This document shows, one piece after another, positions 8,336 through 17,647 of a stretch of DNA of 41,208 nucleotides. The position numbers were made by a program, and so were the translations under genes. The notes under the pieces are model-generated. The model saw only the letters and a program-made list of their open reading frames with translations. It searched no databases and was not told the origin of the DNA. Location of the stretch: positions 1-41,208 of the forward strand of contig NZ_JBOFOR010000199.1 in NCBI RefSeq assembly GCF_051659545.1. Reading direction: 5' to 3'. The stretch comes from JBOFOR01 sp051659545 (GTDB lineage Bacteria; Bacillota; Clostridia; Peptostreptococcales; Peptostreptococcaceae). Numbering within the stretch: the stretch's first letter is position 1; each line of letters begins with the position of its first letter.

Positions 8336-8602
8336 TTAAGCGTTCATTCCGTTTAATTTTTGAGCTAATTTAGCTACTTTTCTAGCAGCAGCGTTCTTGT
8401 GTATAGTTCCTTTAGAAGCTACTTGGCATATTCTCTTTTGAGCATATTGGAATCTTGATACAGCTTCATCTCTATTACCTGCAGTAACAGCTTCTTCGAA
8501 TCTTTTTATTGCAGTTTTAACTTGAGATTTTCTAGCTCTATTTAAAGCAGTTTTCTTTTCGATAACTTTTATTCTCTTTTTAGCTGATTTTATATTTGCC
8601 AC
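8336..8602 (-). CDS. rpsT: 30S ribosomal protein S20
   Basis: S20 (88 residues) is a primary 16S rRNA-binding protein of the small subunit. The family N-terminus MANIKSAKKRIKV and the conserved KTAIKRFEEAV, KGTIHKNAAARK and KLAQKLN segments are present. I choose the GTG at 8602. It gives the canonical MANIKSAKKR start and leaves seven bases to the binding site GAGGGGG (8611-8617); a GTG three codons upstream would touch the binding site. It runs opposite to its neighbours between holA and gpr, the same orientation switch seen in Bacillus. It has its own terminator. Confidence 0.95.
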   Translation of the reverse strand: MANIKSAKKRIKVIEKKTALNRARKSQVKTAIKRFEEAVTAGNRDEAVSRFQYAQKRICQVASKGTIHKNAAARKVAKLAQKLNGMNA

Positions 8603-8872
8603 CGTGTTCACCCCCTCGTGTGTTTTTTTATTATATTTATCGTCAACATATTAGATTTTAACAGAAATCAATCTAAAAATCAAGGATAATTATTTATAAG
8701 TTTTTATATAATATCTTTTCTTTTGACTTTTTAAATTATAACCCATATAAAAGTAATTTACAACATACAAATGAAATATTCAAGAATTTACAAAAATATA
8801 TTTTTTTGTTATAAAATACTAAAATTTGTTAACAATTATTATTAGCATTTAAATTGTACTTGGAGGTTTAAT

Positions 8873-9829
8873 ATGATTACTAGAAGAACAGACTTGGCAT
8901 TAGAAGCAAGGGAAATATATGAAGAAAGTGAACAAGCTTCAGAAATACCAGGTGTAAAGGTAGATACAAAGGAGCTAGAAAATTGTATAGTTACAAAGGT
9001 TGAAATTATAGATGAACAAGGTTCTCAAATAATGAATAAAGGAATAGGGAAATATGTAACACTAGAAAGTAATCTTATGAAGTTTGATGATGATGAATCA
9101 AGAGAAGAAGTAATAACATACTTAAAAGACGAATTGGTAGAAATACTAGGAGATGATAAGACAAAGAAGACGTTAGTTATAGGTCTTGGTAACTGGAACA
9201 TAACATCAGATGCACTAGGTCCTAAATCAGTATCTAAAACATTAGTAACTAGACATATATTCAAGAATTATAATAAAGATTATGATGATGACTTTACAGA
9301 AGTTAGTGGTTTAAGTCCAGGAGTTATGGGGCTTACAGGAATAGAAACTAGTGAAATAGTAAAATCAATAGTGGATAAAATCAAACCAGATAGGGTAATA
9401 GCAATAGATGCTTTAGCTTCAAGAAAAATGGAAAGAGTGAATACTACGATACAAATTTCAACTGCTGGAATATCACCAGGAGGAGGAGTTGGTAACAAAA
9501 GAAAAGCATTAAATAAAGACTATTTAGGCGTAGATGTAATTGCTATAGGGGTACCTACAGTAGTAGATGCGGCAACACTTACTATAGATGTACTAGATAT
9601 GGCTATTGATAATCTAATGTCTCAGTCTAAGGAGACTGAAGGTTTTTATAATATGTTAAAGCAACTTAAAGAAGAAGAGAAATATCATCTTATAAAAGAT
9701 TCATTAGAACCATACGATAAAAACTTAATAGTAACACCGAAAGATATAGATGAAACGATTGAAAATTTATCGATAATAATAAGCGAAGGTTTAAATAGGT
9801 CTCTTCATCCAGGTAGGATCACCAAATAA
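8873..9829 (+). CDS. gpr: Germination protease (GPR endopeptidase, family A25)
   Basis: GPR (318 residues) degrades the small acid-soluble spore proteins that coat spore DNA, releasing amino acids at germination. It is made in the forespore as a zymogen and loses an N-terminal propeptide. The start RTDLALEAREIY is the typical propeptide region. The core shows VIGLGNWNITSDALGPK, SGLSPGVMGLTGIET, AIDALASRKMERVN and STAGISPGGGVGNKRKAL. AGGAGG-like TGGAGG precedes the ATG. It is followed after 12 bases by spoIIP, as in Bacillus, so the two probably form a spore-specific operon. I saw no convincing sigma-G promoter by eye. Confidence 0.95.
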   Translation: MITRRTDLALEAREIYEESEQASEIPGVKVDTKELENCIVTKVEIIDEQGSQIMNKGIGKYVTLESNLMKFDDDESREEVITYLKDELVEILGDDKTKKTLVIGLGNWNITSDALGPKSVSKTLVTRHIFKNYNKDYDDDFTEVSGLSPGVMGLTGIETSEIVKSIVDKIKPDRVIAIDALASRKMERVNTTIQISTAGISPGGGVGNKRKALNKDYLGVDVIAIGVPTVVDAATLTIDVLDMAIDNLMSQSKETEGFYNMLKQLKEEEKYHLIKDSLEPYDKNLIVTPKDIDETIENLSIIISEGLNRSLHPGRITK

Positions 9830-9841
9830 GGAGGAGAAAAA

Positions 9842-10771
9842 ATGTTAAAAAAACGCATTAAGGCAGTTTGTATAGCCTATGTGTTAGTTTGTATTTTACC
9901 AGTATCGTCCTATGCAATGGATAAAGATGATTTTCTTAAATATTTAATAAATTCATCATACCCAGAGTCAAGCACTACTGACAGCACACAAAGTAACAAT
10001 AATGAGAATAAAAAGGATGTACCTGATCAAAATAAAGATTATATAAAAGTTCATATAGGGGAAGAAAATGTGCCAATTGTAAATAAAGATAATAAAACGG
10101 CTACAAGTGACACCCAATACAAAAATGACATAAGAGTTACTAAGGAAAATCCTAGAATATTAATATATCATACTCACTCTTGTGAAACTTATTCTAATTC
10201 ACCGAGCGGAAACTATCATTCACAAGATAAACCAAACTCTGTAATGGCAGTAGGTAAAGAATTAACTGACCAACTTACTAATCTAGGTTGGGGAGTAGTT
10301 CATACTACTAAATATAATGATTATCCATCTTATAATGGAGCTTATGCAAGTAGTTTAAAGACTATAAACCAAATAATGCCACAATATCCTAGTGTAGATA
10401 TTGCGATTGATTTACATAGAGAAGGAAAGGACTTAACAGATGAAAATACAAAGAAAAAAGAAGAAGCAAAATTTACAACCACTATAAATGGAGAAAAAGT
10501 AGCTAAATTCTTTTTAGTTGTAGGACAAAAAAACCCTAATGTAGATCATGTAAGAAAAGTAGCAGAAGGTATAACTTCATTAGCCCAAAAAAAATATCCA
10601 GGATTAGTACTTCCAGTAGTAGAAAAACCATATGGTAAATTTAATCAATACATAGCTAAAGACCATATGCTAATAGAAATAGGAAGTAATGCAACTAGCA
10701 CAGAAGAAGCTAAAGCTACTGCAAAGTATGTAGCAAGTGTATTGGATGAATATTTCAAACAAAATAAATAG
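9842..10771 (+). CDS. spoIIP: Stage II sporulation protein P (SpoIIP amidase/endopeptidase)
   Basis: SpoIIP cuts peptidoglycan stem peptides and cross-links and works with SpoIID and SpoIIM during engulfment of the forespore. The 309-residue protein has an N-terminal signal or anchor segment (about 7-25), a low-complexity Ser/Asn/Asp linker (about 40-95), then the catalytic domain. Visible motifs are IYHTHSCETY (108-117, with His110 and His112), IAIDLHREG (187-195) and LIEIGSNATSTEEA (277-290), matching the SpoIIP active-site segments. GGAGGAG precedes the ATG. It is co-transcribed with gpr upstream and a small membrane protein downstream. Confidence 0.95.
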   Translation: MLKKRIKAVCIAYVLVCILPVSSYAMDKDDFLKYLINSSYPESSTTDSTQSNNNENKKDVPDQNKDYIKVHIGEENVPIVNKDNKTATSDTQYKNDIRVTKENPRILIYHTHSCETYSNSPSGNYHSQDKPNSVMAVGKELTDQLTNLGWGVVHTTKYNDYPSYNGAYASSLKTINQIMPQYPSVDIAIDLHREGKDLTDENTKKKEEAKFTTTINGEKVAKFFLVVGQKNPNVDHVRKVAEGITSLAQKKYPGLVLPVVEKPYGKFNQYIAKDHMLIEIGSNATSTEEAKATAKYVASVLDEYFKQNK

Positions 10772-10794
10772 TAAAACTTTACTAGGTGATTAAA

Positions 10795-11055
10795 ATGAGT
10801 AGGCGAGAAAATATTGAAACAAGAAATTTTAAAATGAGAAAGTTTAGCTTTATAAGTAAAATACTATTTATTTTAACTATGACTGCAAATTTAATTCTTT
10901 GTGCATATATAATAGATAGAAATGCTAAAATTATGCTAGGAGAAACGAGTGGAGGCTTAAACATAAACTCAGTAAAGGTACAAGCTATATTAAATGAAAA
11001 AATTAAAGAAATAAATGAAATTAGCGTAAATATAATAAAACAATTTAATAAATAA
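10795..11055 (+). CDS. Small single-pass membrane protein of unknown function
   Basis: The 86-residue protein has a basic N-terminus (about residues 1-16), one hydrophobic segment (about 19-41, FISKILFILTMTANLILCAY) and a mostly helical polar tail. The ATG at 10795 follows AGGTG (10784-10788) at good spacing; an in-frame GTG three codons earlier would overlap the binding site. It lies 23 bases after spoIIP and before a terminator, so it is the last gene of the gpr-spoIIP unit, and a role in sporulation is plausible from context only. I do not recognise the family. Confidence 0.72.
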   Translation: MSRRENIETRNFKMRKFSFISKILFILTMTANLILCAYIIDRNAKIMLGETSGGLNINSVKVQAILNEKIKEINEISVNIIKQFNK

Positions 11056-11097
11056 TATTAAAATGAGACTTATAAAAATAAGTCTTATTTTAATATT
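11054..11097 (+). terminator. Terminator of the gpr-spoIIP unit
   Basis: A 20-bp hairpin (11054-11073 with 11078-11097, one G-T pair) with an AAAA loop overlaps the end of the small membrane protein gene. The T-run is within the 3' arm and the tail after it is only A/T rich. Confidence 0.75.
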
Positions 11098-11197
11098 TAT
11101 AATTAAAGTTTTTTAATTTATGAAACAACAGTTATTTACATAGAAGAGGATATATTATAAAATAAAAGTTATGATAAATAATAAAGGAGGAAACAAG

Positions 11198-13003
11198 GTG
11201 GACAGTAAACAAAGTAGAACTAGAAATTTTAGTATAATAGCGCATATAGATCACGGTAAGTCTACCTTAGCTGATAGATTAATACAAAAGACAGGACTTG
11301 TTAGTGACAGAGACATGAAAGCTCAATTATTAGACAACATGGATCTTGAAAGAGAAAGAGGAATCACTATAAAGTTACAGAACATAAGATTAGTATATAA
11401 AGCTAAGGATGGAAATGAATATTATTTAAATCTTATAGATACACCAGGACATGTAGACTTTAGTTATGAGGTTTCAAGAAGTTTAGCAGCATGTGAGGGA
11501 GCATTATTAGTAGTAGATGCGGCTCAAGGTGTTGAAGCTCAAACTTTAGCTAATGTATATTTAGCATTAGATCAAGATTTAGAAATATTACCAGTTATAA
11601 ATAAGATAGACTTACCAAGTGCTAGACCAGATGAAATAAAAACAGAAATAGAAGATATAATAGGTATTGACGCAAGTGAAGCTCCTCTTGTATCTGCTAA
11701 GAGTGGATTAAATATAGAAGATGTATTAGAAGCTATAGTTAAAAACATACCTGCTCCAGGTGGAGATAAAGAAGAGCCTTTAAAGGCTTTAATATTTGAC
11801 TCTTATTATGATGCATACAAAGGTGTTGTAGCTTATGTTAGAGTATTTGAAGGTAGCGTTAAAAAAGGTACGATAATAAGAATGATGAATACTAACAAGA
11901 AGTTCGAGGTAACTGAAGTTGGAGTTATGGCTCCAGGTCAAACAGAACTTGATGAGCTTTGTGCTGGAGATGTTGGATATATTGCAGCAAGTATAAAAGA
12001 TATAAGAAGTTGTCATGTAGGGGATACAATAACAGATGCAGATAACCCTACTGATGATCCTATGCCAGGATACAAGAAAGCTACTCCAATGGTTTACTGT
12101 GGTATATACCCAGGAGAAGGTGAAAAGTATGAAAATGTAAGAGATGCACTTGAAAAATTACAAGTAAATGATGCAGCTCTTGAGTTTGAAGCTGAAACAT
12201 CAGCAGCTTTAGGGTTTGGTTTTAGATGTGGTTTCTTAGGGCTTTTACACATGGAAATAATTCAAGAAAGATTAGAAAGAGAATTTAATCTTGATATTAT
12301 AACAACGGCACCATCTGTTATATATAGAGTAACAAAAACTGATGGAGAGCTTGTAATGATACAAAATCCTGCTAACTTACCAGAGGTATCTGAAATTAGA
12401 ATGATAGAAGAACCTATAGTTAAAGGTGATATAATAGTTCCTAAGGACTATGTTGGTATAGTGATGGAACTTTGCCAAGAAAGACGTGGAAACATGATAA
12501 ATATGGAGTACATAGATGAAAAAAGAGTTATGCTTCATTACGATTTACCACTTAACGAAGTTGTTTATGACTTCTTTGATGCTCTTAAATCAAGAACTAG
12601 AGGATATGGTTCTTTAGATTATGAAATAAAAGGATATGTTCCTTCTACTCTTGTTAAACTTGATATATTAATAAACAAAGAGCAAGTCGATGCACTTAGC
12701 TTTATAGTACATGAAACTAGAGCATACACTAGAGGTAAATCTATGTGTGAAAAGTTAAAAAATGAAATACCAAGACATCAATTCCCAGTGCCAATACAAG
12801 CGGCAGTTGGAAATAAAGTAGTAGCAAGAGAGACTATAAGTGCTCTTAGAAAAGACGTTCTTGCTAAGTGTTATGGTGGAGATATATCTCGTAAGAAGAA
12901 ACTTCTAGAGAAACAAAAAGAAGGTAAGAAGCGTATGAGACAAGTAGGGTCTGTAGAAGTTCCACAAAAGGCATTCATGTCAGTACTAAAGTTAGATGAA
13001 TAA
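11198..13003 (+). CDS. lepA: Elongation factor 4 (LepA), ribosome back-translocase GTPase
   Basis: LepA (601 residues) is a translational GTPase resembling EF-G that acts on stalled or maturing ribosomes. The GTP-binding motifs are AHIDHGKST (G1), DTPGHVDF (G3) and NKIDLP (G4). The C-terminal LepA-specific domain includes GEKYENVRDALEKLQVNDAA and the basic end with RKKKLLEKQKEGKKRMRQ, which is diagnostic against EF-G and BipA. I choose GTG 11198, spaced seven bases from AGGAGG (11185-11190); this gives the usual family length, while an ATG nine codons upstream would span the binding site. The gene has its own terminator, separating it from the permease. Confidence 0.96.
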   Translation: MDSKQSRTRNFSIIAHIDHGKSTLADRLIQKTGLVSDRDMKAQLLDNMDLERERGITIKLQNIRLVYKAKDGNEYYLNLIDTPGHVDFSYEVSRSLAACEGALLVVDAAQGVEAQTLANVYLALDQDLEILPVINKIDLPSARPDEIKTEIEDIIGIDASEAPLVSAKSGLNIEDVLEAIVKNIPAPGGDKEEPLKALIFDSYYDAYKGVVAYVRVFEGSVKKGTIIRMMNTNKKFEVTEVGVMAPGQTELDELCAGDVGYIAASIKDIRSCHVGDTITDADNPTDDPMPGYKKATPMVYCGIYPGEGEKYENVRDALEKLQVNDAALEFEAETSAALGFGFRCGFLGLLHMEIIQERLEREFNLDIITTAPSVIYRVTKTDGELVMIQNPANLPEVSEIRMIEEPIVKGDIIVPKDYVGIVMELCQERRGNMINMEYIDEKRVMLHYDLPLNEVVYDFFDALKSRTRGYGSLDYEIKGYVPSTLVKLDILINKEQVDALSFIVHETRAYTRGKSMCEKLKNEIPRHQFPVPIQAAVGNKVVARETISALRKDVLAKCYGGDISRKKKLLEKQKEGKKRMRQVGSVEVPQKAFMSVLKLDE

Positions 13004-13026
13004 TAATTAAATTGAATATAAACTAT

Positions 13027-13065
13027 AAAAAAATGGGAGATGCATATGCATTCTCCCATTTTTTT
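13027..13065 (+). terminator. Rho-independent terminator of lepA
   Basis: A stem built on AAAAAATGGGAGA and TCTCCCATTTTTT around a TGCATATGCA centre is followed by a run of T. It is strong on the + strand. Confidence 0.9.
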
Positions 13066-13112
13066 ATATATAATTTAATTTTTAATAATTAAATAAATAA
13101 TGGCAATAATAA

Positions 13113-13164
13113 ATGTATAAAAAAGTCATCTTTAAAATTAAAAAGAAAGACTTTTTTTATACAT
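13113..13164 (+). terminator. Terminator-like hairpin in the leader of the amino-acid permease gene
   Basis: The arms ATGTATAAAAAAGTC and GACTTTTTTTATACAT pair almost perfectly, with a further TCTTT/AAAGA pairing inside. The 3' arm contains seven T. It ends 27 bases before the permease start and lies beyond the lepA terminator, so it may be a leader attenuator or simply a second terminator. Confidence 0.5.
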
Positions 13165-13191
13165 ACTCATGAAATAGTAAGGAGGAAAGTT

Positions 13192-14517
13192 GTGAGCAAT
13201 GAACTTAAAAAAACATTAGGGTTGTCAGCGGCACTTTCGACAGTTGTAGGTATGGTTATAGGTTCGGGTGTATTCTTTAAACCTCAAGCGATATATACTT
13301 CAACAAATGGAGGGCCAGGATTAGGTATTATAGCATGGGTTTTAGGTGGAATCATAACAGTAACAGCAGGTTTAACAGCAGCAGAAATATCAGCAGCAAT
13401 ACCTAAAACTGGTGGTATGATGGTTTATATTGAAGAAATATATGGAGAAAAATTAGGGTTTTTAACAGGATGGATGCAAACTGTTTTATTTTTCCCAGGA
13501 ACAGTAGCCGCATTAGCTGTTGTTTTTGCCCAACAAGTAGCTGAGTTAATGGGTTATTCTTCAACTCAAATGAGCATAGTTTTACCTGTAGCAATAGGAG
13601 TGATTCTATTAATAGCATTAATTAATACAGTAGGTTCATCTCTAGGAGGAACAATACAAACAATAGCTACAATATGTAAATTAGTTCCACTAATTTTAAT
13701 AATTACATTTGGATTTATAAAAGGTAATGGAAATCCAATTATAGAGCCTTTAGTAGGTCCAGGTGTAAGTGTTGGGGGAGCGTTAGGTTCTGTATTAATA
13801 GCGACTCTATTTGCTTATGATGGATGGATAAATGTAGGAGCAATAGCTGGAGAAATGAAAGAGCCAGGTAAAGACTTACCAAGAGCTATTGTTGGTGGAT
13901 TATCTATAGTTATGGCAGTCTACATTATTATAAACATAGCTTATTTATGGGTTGTACCAGCAGCAGAATTAAAAACAGCAACAGCACCAGCAGCACTAGT
14001 AGCAAATAGCATATTTGGACCAATTGGAGGCAAAATTATAACCGTAGGTATATTAATATCTGTGTTTGGAGCACTAAATGGATATTTATTAACTGGACCA
14101 AGAGTACCTTATGCATTAGCTACAATTGGAATACTGCCTGGTAGTAAAATTTTTGAAAAGTTGAATAAAGGTGGATCACCATCAAATTCAATTTGGTTGA
14201 TAGCTATTTTAGCATCATTATACGCTCTATCAGGACAATTTAACTTATTAACAGACTTAACTGTATTTATAATATGGGTATTCTACGTTTTTACATTTAT
14301 AGGAGTGATAAAACTTAGAAAAGACAAGCCAGAATTAGAAAGACCATATAAAGTTCCGTTATATCCAATTATACCGCTTATAGCTATAACAGGTGGATTA
14401 TTTGTTATAGTAAATCAATTAATTACATCGACACTAATTGCAGTGGGTGGAATACTGATAACTTTAATTGGGCTACCAGTTTATTCAGTAACTAGTAAAA
14501 ATAGAATAAATAAATAA
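13192..14517 (+). CDS. APC-family amino-acid permease (SteT/LAT-like)
   Basis: This 441-residue membrane protein has about 12 hydrophobic segments. The N-terminus TLGLSAALSTVVGMVIGSGV carries the substrate-binding GSG motif of the amino acid-polyamine-organocation superfamily in its first helix. FAYDGWINVGAIAGEMK matches the LAT/SteT branch of exchangers (B. subtilis SteT swaps serine and threonine). Substrates cannot be read from sequence. It starts at GTG behind AGGAGG. It forms a single-gene unit between terminators and interrupts the lepA-hemW neighbourhood found in Bacillus, so it is an insertion into the block, though its base composition is like its surroundings. Confidence 0.9.
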   Translation: MSNELKKTLGLSAALSTVVGMVIGSGVFFKPQAIYTSTNGGPGLGIIAWVLGGIITVTAGLTAAEISAAIPKTGGMMVYIEEIYGEKLGFLTGWMQTVLFFPGTVAALAVVFAQQVAELMGYSSTQMSIVLPVAIGVILLIALINTVGSSLGGTIQTIATICKLVPLILIITFGFIKGNGNPIIEPLVGPGVSVGGALGSVLIATLFAYDGWINVGAIAGEMKEPGKDLPRAIVGGLSIVMAVYIIINIAYLWVVPAAELKTATAPAALVANSIFGPIGGKIITVGILISVFGALNGYLLTGPRVPYALATIGILPGSKIFEKLNKGGSPSNSIWLIAILASLYALSGQFNLLTDLTVFIIWVFYVFTFIGVIKLRKDKPELERPYKVPLYPIIPLIAITGGLFVIVNQLITSTLIAVGGILITLIGLPVYSVTSKNRINK

Positions 14518-14525
14518 AAATAACT

Positions 14526-14577
14526 ACCCTTTATGAAAGTAGATAAAAAATAAAAATCTATTTTGTAAAGGGTTTTA
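14526..14577 (+). terminator. Rho-independent terminator of the permease gene
   Basis: The outer stem ACCCTTTA / TAAAGGGT (14526-14533 with 14566-14573) and inner TAGAT/ATCTA pairing are followed by TTTTATT. Confidence 0.75.
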
Positions 14578-14671
14578 TTGACAAAAAATATATTTAAGAT
14601 AAATTATAGAAAGAAATAGAGTAAAAATGTATAATTTAAGTTGGATATTATATAGAGAAAGGAAATATGAA

Positions 14672-15808
14672 ATGTTTGGATTATATGTACATATTCCGTT
14701 TTGTATAAAAAAGTGCAACTATTGCGATTTTAATTCTTACAAATTGGATAAAGATTTAAAAAATAGATATATAGAAGATTTAACGATTGAAATGAGTTTA
14801 TATAAAAAAGAATTAAAAAAGAATGATGAAGAAATAACTAGTGTTTTTATAGGAGGAGGAACTCCAAGCATATTAGATAGTTATGAAATAAAAACATTAT
14901 TTGAGAGTATAAAACAAAATTTCAAAATAAAACAAGATGCAGAGATAACCATGGAGTGTAATCCGGGAACGTTAACATTAGAAAAACTAAAAGCAATGAA
15001 AGAATCTGGAATAAATAGGCTTAGTATAGGGTTACAAACAGTACAAGATAACCAATTAAAGGCTATAGGTAGAATACATACTTATGATGAATTTGAAAAA
15101 AACTATAAGGAAGCTTTAAAAATAGGCTTCAAAAATATAAATATAGATTTAATGTATGCTCTTCCTAATCAAAAAACTGACGATTGGAAAGAAACTTTAG
15201 CTAAAATAACCGAATTAAATCCGTCACATATTTCGGCATATTCTCTTATATTAGAAGAAGGTACAGAACTACACAAAATGTATGAAAATAATGAATTTAA
15301 TTTAACTGATGAAGACACGGATATAGAAATGTACAACTATACAATAAATTATTTAAAATCAAAAGGATATAATCAATATGAAATATCTAATTATGCAAAA
15401 GATGGGCTTGAGTGTAATCATAATATATTATATTGGAAATGTAAGCATTATATAGGTTTAGGACCAGGAGCTTCGGGATATATAAATGATTATAGATACA
15501 AGAATGTAGAAAGTTTAGAAGAATACCATAACAAACTTTTAAAAAATGAAAAGCCTATAGAGAGTGTAGAAACTTTAAAAGCAGAAGACAGAATACAAGA
15601 AAAAATATTTATGGGACTTCGAATGAATGAAGGGATAAAATTTAAAGACTTTAAAAAAGAATTTTCTTTAGACTTTAAACAAAAGTATAGTAAAGAAATT
15701 GAAAAACTAATGGAAAAAGAACTTATAAAAGAAACTAGTGATGGGATAAAATTAACTCAAAAAGGAAGAGAGATATCAAATACGGTGTTTGTTGAATTTA
15801 TGAATTGA
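14672..15808 (+). CDS. hemW: Radical SAM heme chaperone HemW (formerly called HemN-like)
   Basis: The 378-residue protein starts YVHIPFCIKKCNYCDF. The Cx3Cx2C cluster motif binds the radical-SAM 4Fe-4S centre, and the Phe after the third Cys is typical. FIGGGTPS and NIDLMYALPNQ follow, then the HemN C-terminal domain. HemW binds heme and is not an active coproporphyrinogen dehydrogenase; this clade lacks the N-terminal extension of true HemN, as here. I use ATG 14672 with AGAAAGGA (14656-14663) upstream rather than an in-frame ATG 15 codons earlier with no binding site. It sits directly before the hrcA operon, as in Bacillus. Confidence 0.9.
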   Translation: MFGLYVHIPFCIKKCNYCDFNSYKLDKDLKNRYIEDLTIEMSLYKKELKKNDEEITSVFIGGGTPSILDSYEIKTLFESIKQNFKIKQDAEITMECNPGTLTLEKLKAMKESGINRLSIGLQTVQDNQLKAIGRIHTYDEFEKNYKEALKIGFKNINIDLMYALPNQKTDDWKETLAKITELNPSHISAYSLILEEGTELHKMYENNEFNLTDEDTDIEMYNYTINYLKSKGYNQYEISNYAKDGLECNHNILYWKCKHYIGLGPGASGYINDYRYKNVESLEEYHNKLLKNEKPIESVETLKAEDRIQEKIFMGLRMNEGIKFKDFKKEFSLDFKQKYSKEIEKLMEKELIKETSDGIKLTQKGREISNTVFVEFMN

Positions 15809-15819
15809 TTGAAATAGTG

Positions 15820-15850
15820 TTGACAAAATTTAAAAAAAATGATATATAAT
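15820..15850 (+). promoter_or_regulatory. Sigma-A type promoter of the hrcA-grpE-dnaK operon
   Basis: The -35 box TTGACA is at 15820-15825, with TATATA at 15843-15848 (17-bp spacing) or TATAAT at 15845-15850 (19 bp). The CIRCE operator begins about 14 bases further on, where it would cover the transcription start. Confidence 0.75.
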
Positions 15851-15863
15851 ATATATAATCTTT

Positions 15864-15890
15864 TTAGCACTCAAAGTTAGCGAGTGCTAA
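15864..15890 (+). promoter_or_regulatory. CIRCE operator (HrcA binding site)
   Basis: TTAGCACTC, nine bases, GAGTGCTAA: a perfect match to the CIRCE consensus inverted repeat. HrcA bound here represses its own operon; heat or misfolding stress titrates GroEL away from HrcA and relieves repression. No second CIRCE copy is seen before dnaJ or dnaK in the window. Confidence 0.98.
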
Positions 15891-15907
15891 CAACGAGGAG
15901 ATGAAAT

Positions 15908-16930
15908 ATGGAGCTTAACAATAGAAAACTAAATATCCTCAGAGCTATAGTTAAAGATTATATAGAGACGGCTGAGGCCGTAGGGTCTAGAACCATATCT
16001 AAAAAATATGATTTAGGAATTAGTGCAGCAACTATAAGAAACGAAATGGCTGATTTAGAAGAGTTAGGCTATCTTATTCAACCACATACTTCTGCAGGTA
16101 GAGTGCCATCAGAAAAAGGATATAAGTTGTATGTAGACTTGTTGATGGGGCAAAGTGAGTTAAGTAATGAAGAAAAAGTGCTAATTGAAAAATGTGTAAT
16201 GGACAATGTAAGTCACATTAAAGATTTGATTCAAGAGACTTCTAAGTTATTATCTCAGCTTACGAACTATACTACAGTAGCTGTAGCTAACAGTTTAGCC
16301 AATCAAAGTGTTATAAAACACATACAACTAGTAAACTTAAGTGATAACAAGATTTTGTTAATAGTTGTAACTAACAAAGGTGATATAAAAAATGCTAATA
16401 TTGCTACTAATGTTTACCTAGATCAGTCTAAGTTGAATATAATTTCTGATAGTATTACTAAAAAACTATCAGGTAAAAGTATAACTGATTTAGATGATAG
16501 ATTAATAGCATTTATAAAATATGAAATAAGTGAGTACTCTTCGCTTATAGATCAACTTATAAGTGCGCTAAACTTTGATATGCCTGAAGAAGAACTTTTA
16601 TTTTCTTTAAGTGGAGCTACGAATATATTTAGTTATCCAGAATTTAACGATATCTTAAAAGCGCAATCATTTTTAAAAATGATTGAAAAGAAAGAAACTA
16701 TCGAAAGTATGATTAAGTCAAAAGGCATACAAAAGGATAATATAAATATAGTCATAGGTAGTGATAATGATTGCCAAATAGCTCAAGATTATAGTGTAGT
16801 AACTGCTACGTATAATATAGACAAAGACTTAGTGGGAAAAATAAGTTTTATAGGGCCTACAAGGATGGATTACTCGAGGATTTACGCAATAGTAAATTAT
16901 ATGAGTATGTTGTTTAATAAAAAACAATAA
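15908..16930 (+). CDS. hrcA: Heat-inducible transcription repressor HrcA
   Basis: HrcA (340 residues) represses the class I heat-shock genes by binding CIRCE. The N-terminal winged helix carries ILRAIVKDYIETAEAVGS and SAATIRNEMADLEELGYL, followed by HTSAGRVPSEKGYKLYVD, all highly conserved. The C-terminal part (GAF-like fold) ends TRMDYSRIYAIVNYMS, also typical. The ATG follows GAGGAGATGAA directly after the CIRCE element, so the gene is autoregulated. It is the first gene of hrcA-grpE-dnaK. Confidence 0.97.
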   Translation: MELNNRKLNILRAIVKDYIETAEAVGSRTISKKYDLGISAATIRNEMADLEELGYLIQPHTSAGRVPSEKGYKLYVDLLMGQSELSNEEKVLIEKCVMDNVSHIKDLIQETSKLLSQLTNYTTVAVANSLANQSVIKHIQLVNLSDNKILLIVVTNKGDIKNANIATNVYLDQSKLNIISDSITKKLSGKSITDLDDRLIAFIKYEISEYSSLIDQLISALNFDMPEEELLFSLSGATNIFSYPEFNDILKAQSFLKMIEKKETIESMIKSKGIQKDNINIVIGSDNDCQIAQDYSVVTATYNIDKDLVGKISFIGPTRMDYSRIYAIVNYMSMLFNKKQ

Positions 16931-16971
16931 AATATTAAATTACTTAAAAATAAGCTAAGGGGTGTAGTATC

Positions 16972-17547
16972 TTGGAAGAAAAAAATATACAACAAGAAGA
17001 ATTAGAAAAAGATACTTTAGCAAATCAAGAAGAAGAAGTGGAAGCTAAAGTTGAAAGCCAAGAGGACGAAATTATAGAAGATAATGTATCTGATATAAAC
17101 TCTAAATTACAAGAAAAGAAGCTTCAAGAAGAATTTGATTCGTTAAACGATCAATATAAAAGACTTCAAGCAGATTATTCAAACCATAGAAGAAGAACTC
17201 AAGAAGAAAAAGAAAGCATCGGTATATTTGCTAATGAAAAAATACTTAATGATTTGATACCTGTTATAGACAACATGGAAAGAGCATTAGATGCATGTGA
17301 AGACAAAGAAAATAGCATGTTCCAAGGTATAGATTTAGTATACAAGCAACTTCAAAGTACATTATCAAAATTTGGAGTTGAAGAAATAGAAGCTAAGGGT
17401 TGTGAGTTTGATCCTAATTTACACATGGCAGTTATGCAAGATAGTGTAGATGGAGTAGAACCAAACCATGTAGTAGAAGTACTACAAAAAGGATACAAAT
17501 TAGGAATTAAAGTATTAAGACCAAGTATGGTTAAAGTTTCGTGTTAA
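16972..17547 (+). CDS. grpE: Nucleotide exchange factor GrpE
   Basis: GrpE (191 residues) speeds ADP release from DnaK. The N-terminal 60 residues are very acidic and low in complexity, followed by a long coiled-coil (about 45-110, with DYSNHRRRTQEEKES) and the beta-wing domain with GIDLVYKQL, DPNLHMAVM and RPSMVKVS, as in the family. The start is a TTG with AAGGGGTG upstream. It lies 41 bases after hrcA and 100 bases before dnaK in the same unit. Confidence 0.95.
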   Translation: MEEKNIQQEELEKDTLANQEEEVEAKVESQEDEIIEDNVSDINSKLQEKKLQEEFDSLNDQYKRLQADYSNHRRRTQEEKESIGIFANEKILNDLIPVIDNMERALDACEDKENSMFQGIDLVYKQLQSTLSKFGVEEIEAKGCEFDPNLHMAVMQDSVDGVEPNHVVEVLQKGYKLGIKVLRPSMVKVSC

Positions 17548-17647
17548 TAAAGTTATAAACTCTTCATTGTATATGAAGTATAAGAAATATATGAAGGTTA
17601 AATATTAAAAAAATATTAATATTTATAATAAGTAGGAGGAAATCACA

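Noticed and set aside
8612..8872. Sigma-G promoter of gpr
   Set aside because: AATACTA at 8815-8821 resembles a sigma-G -10 box but no matching -35 element lies at the right distance.
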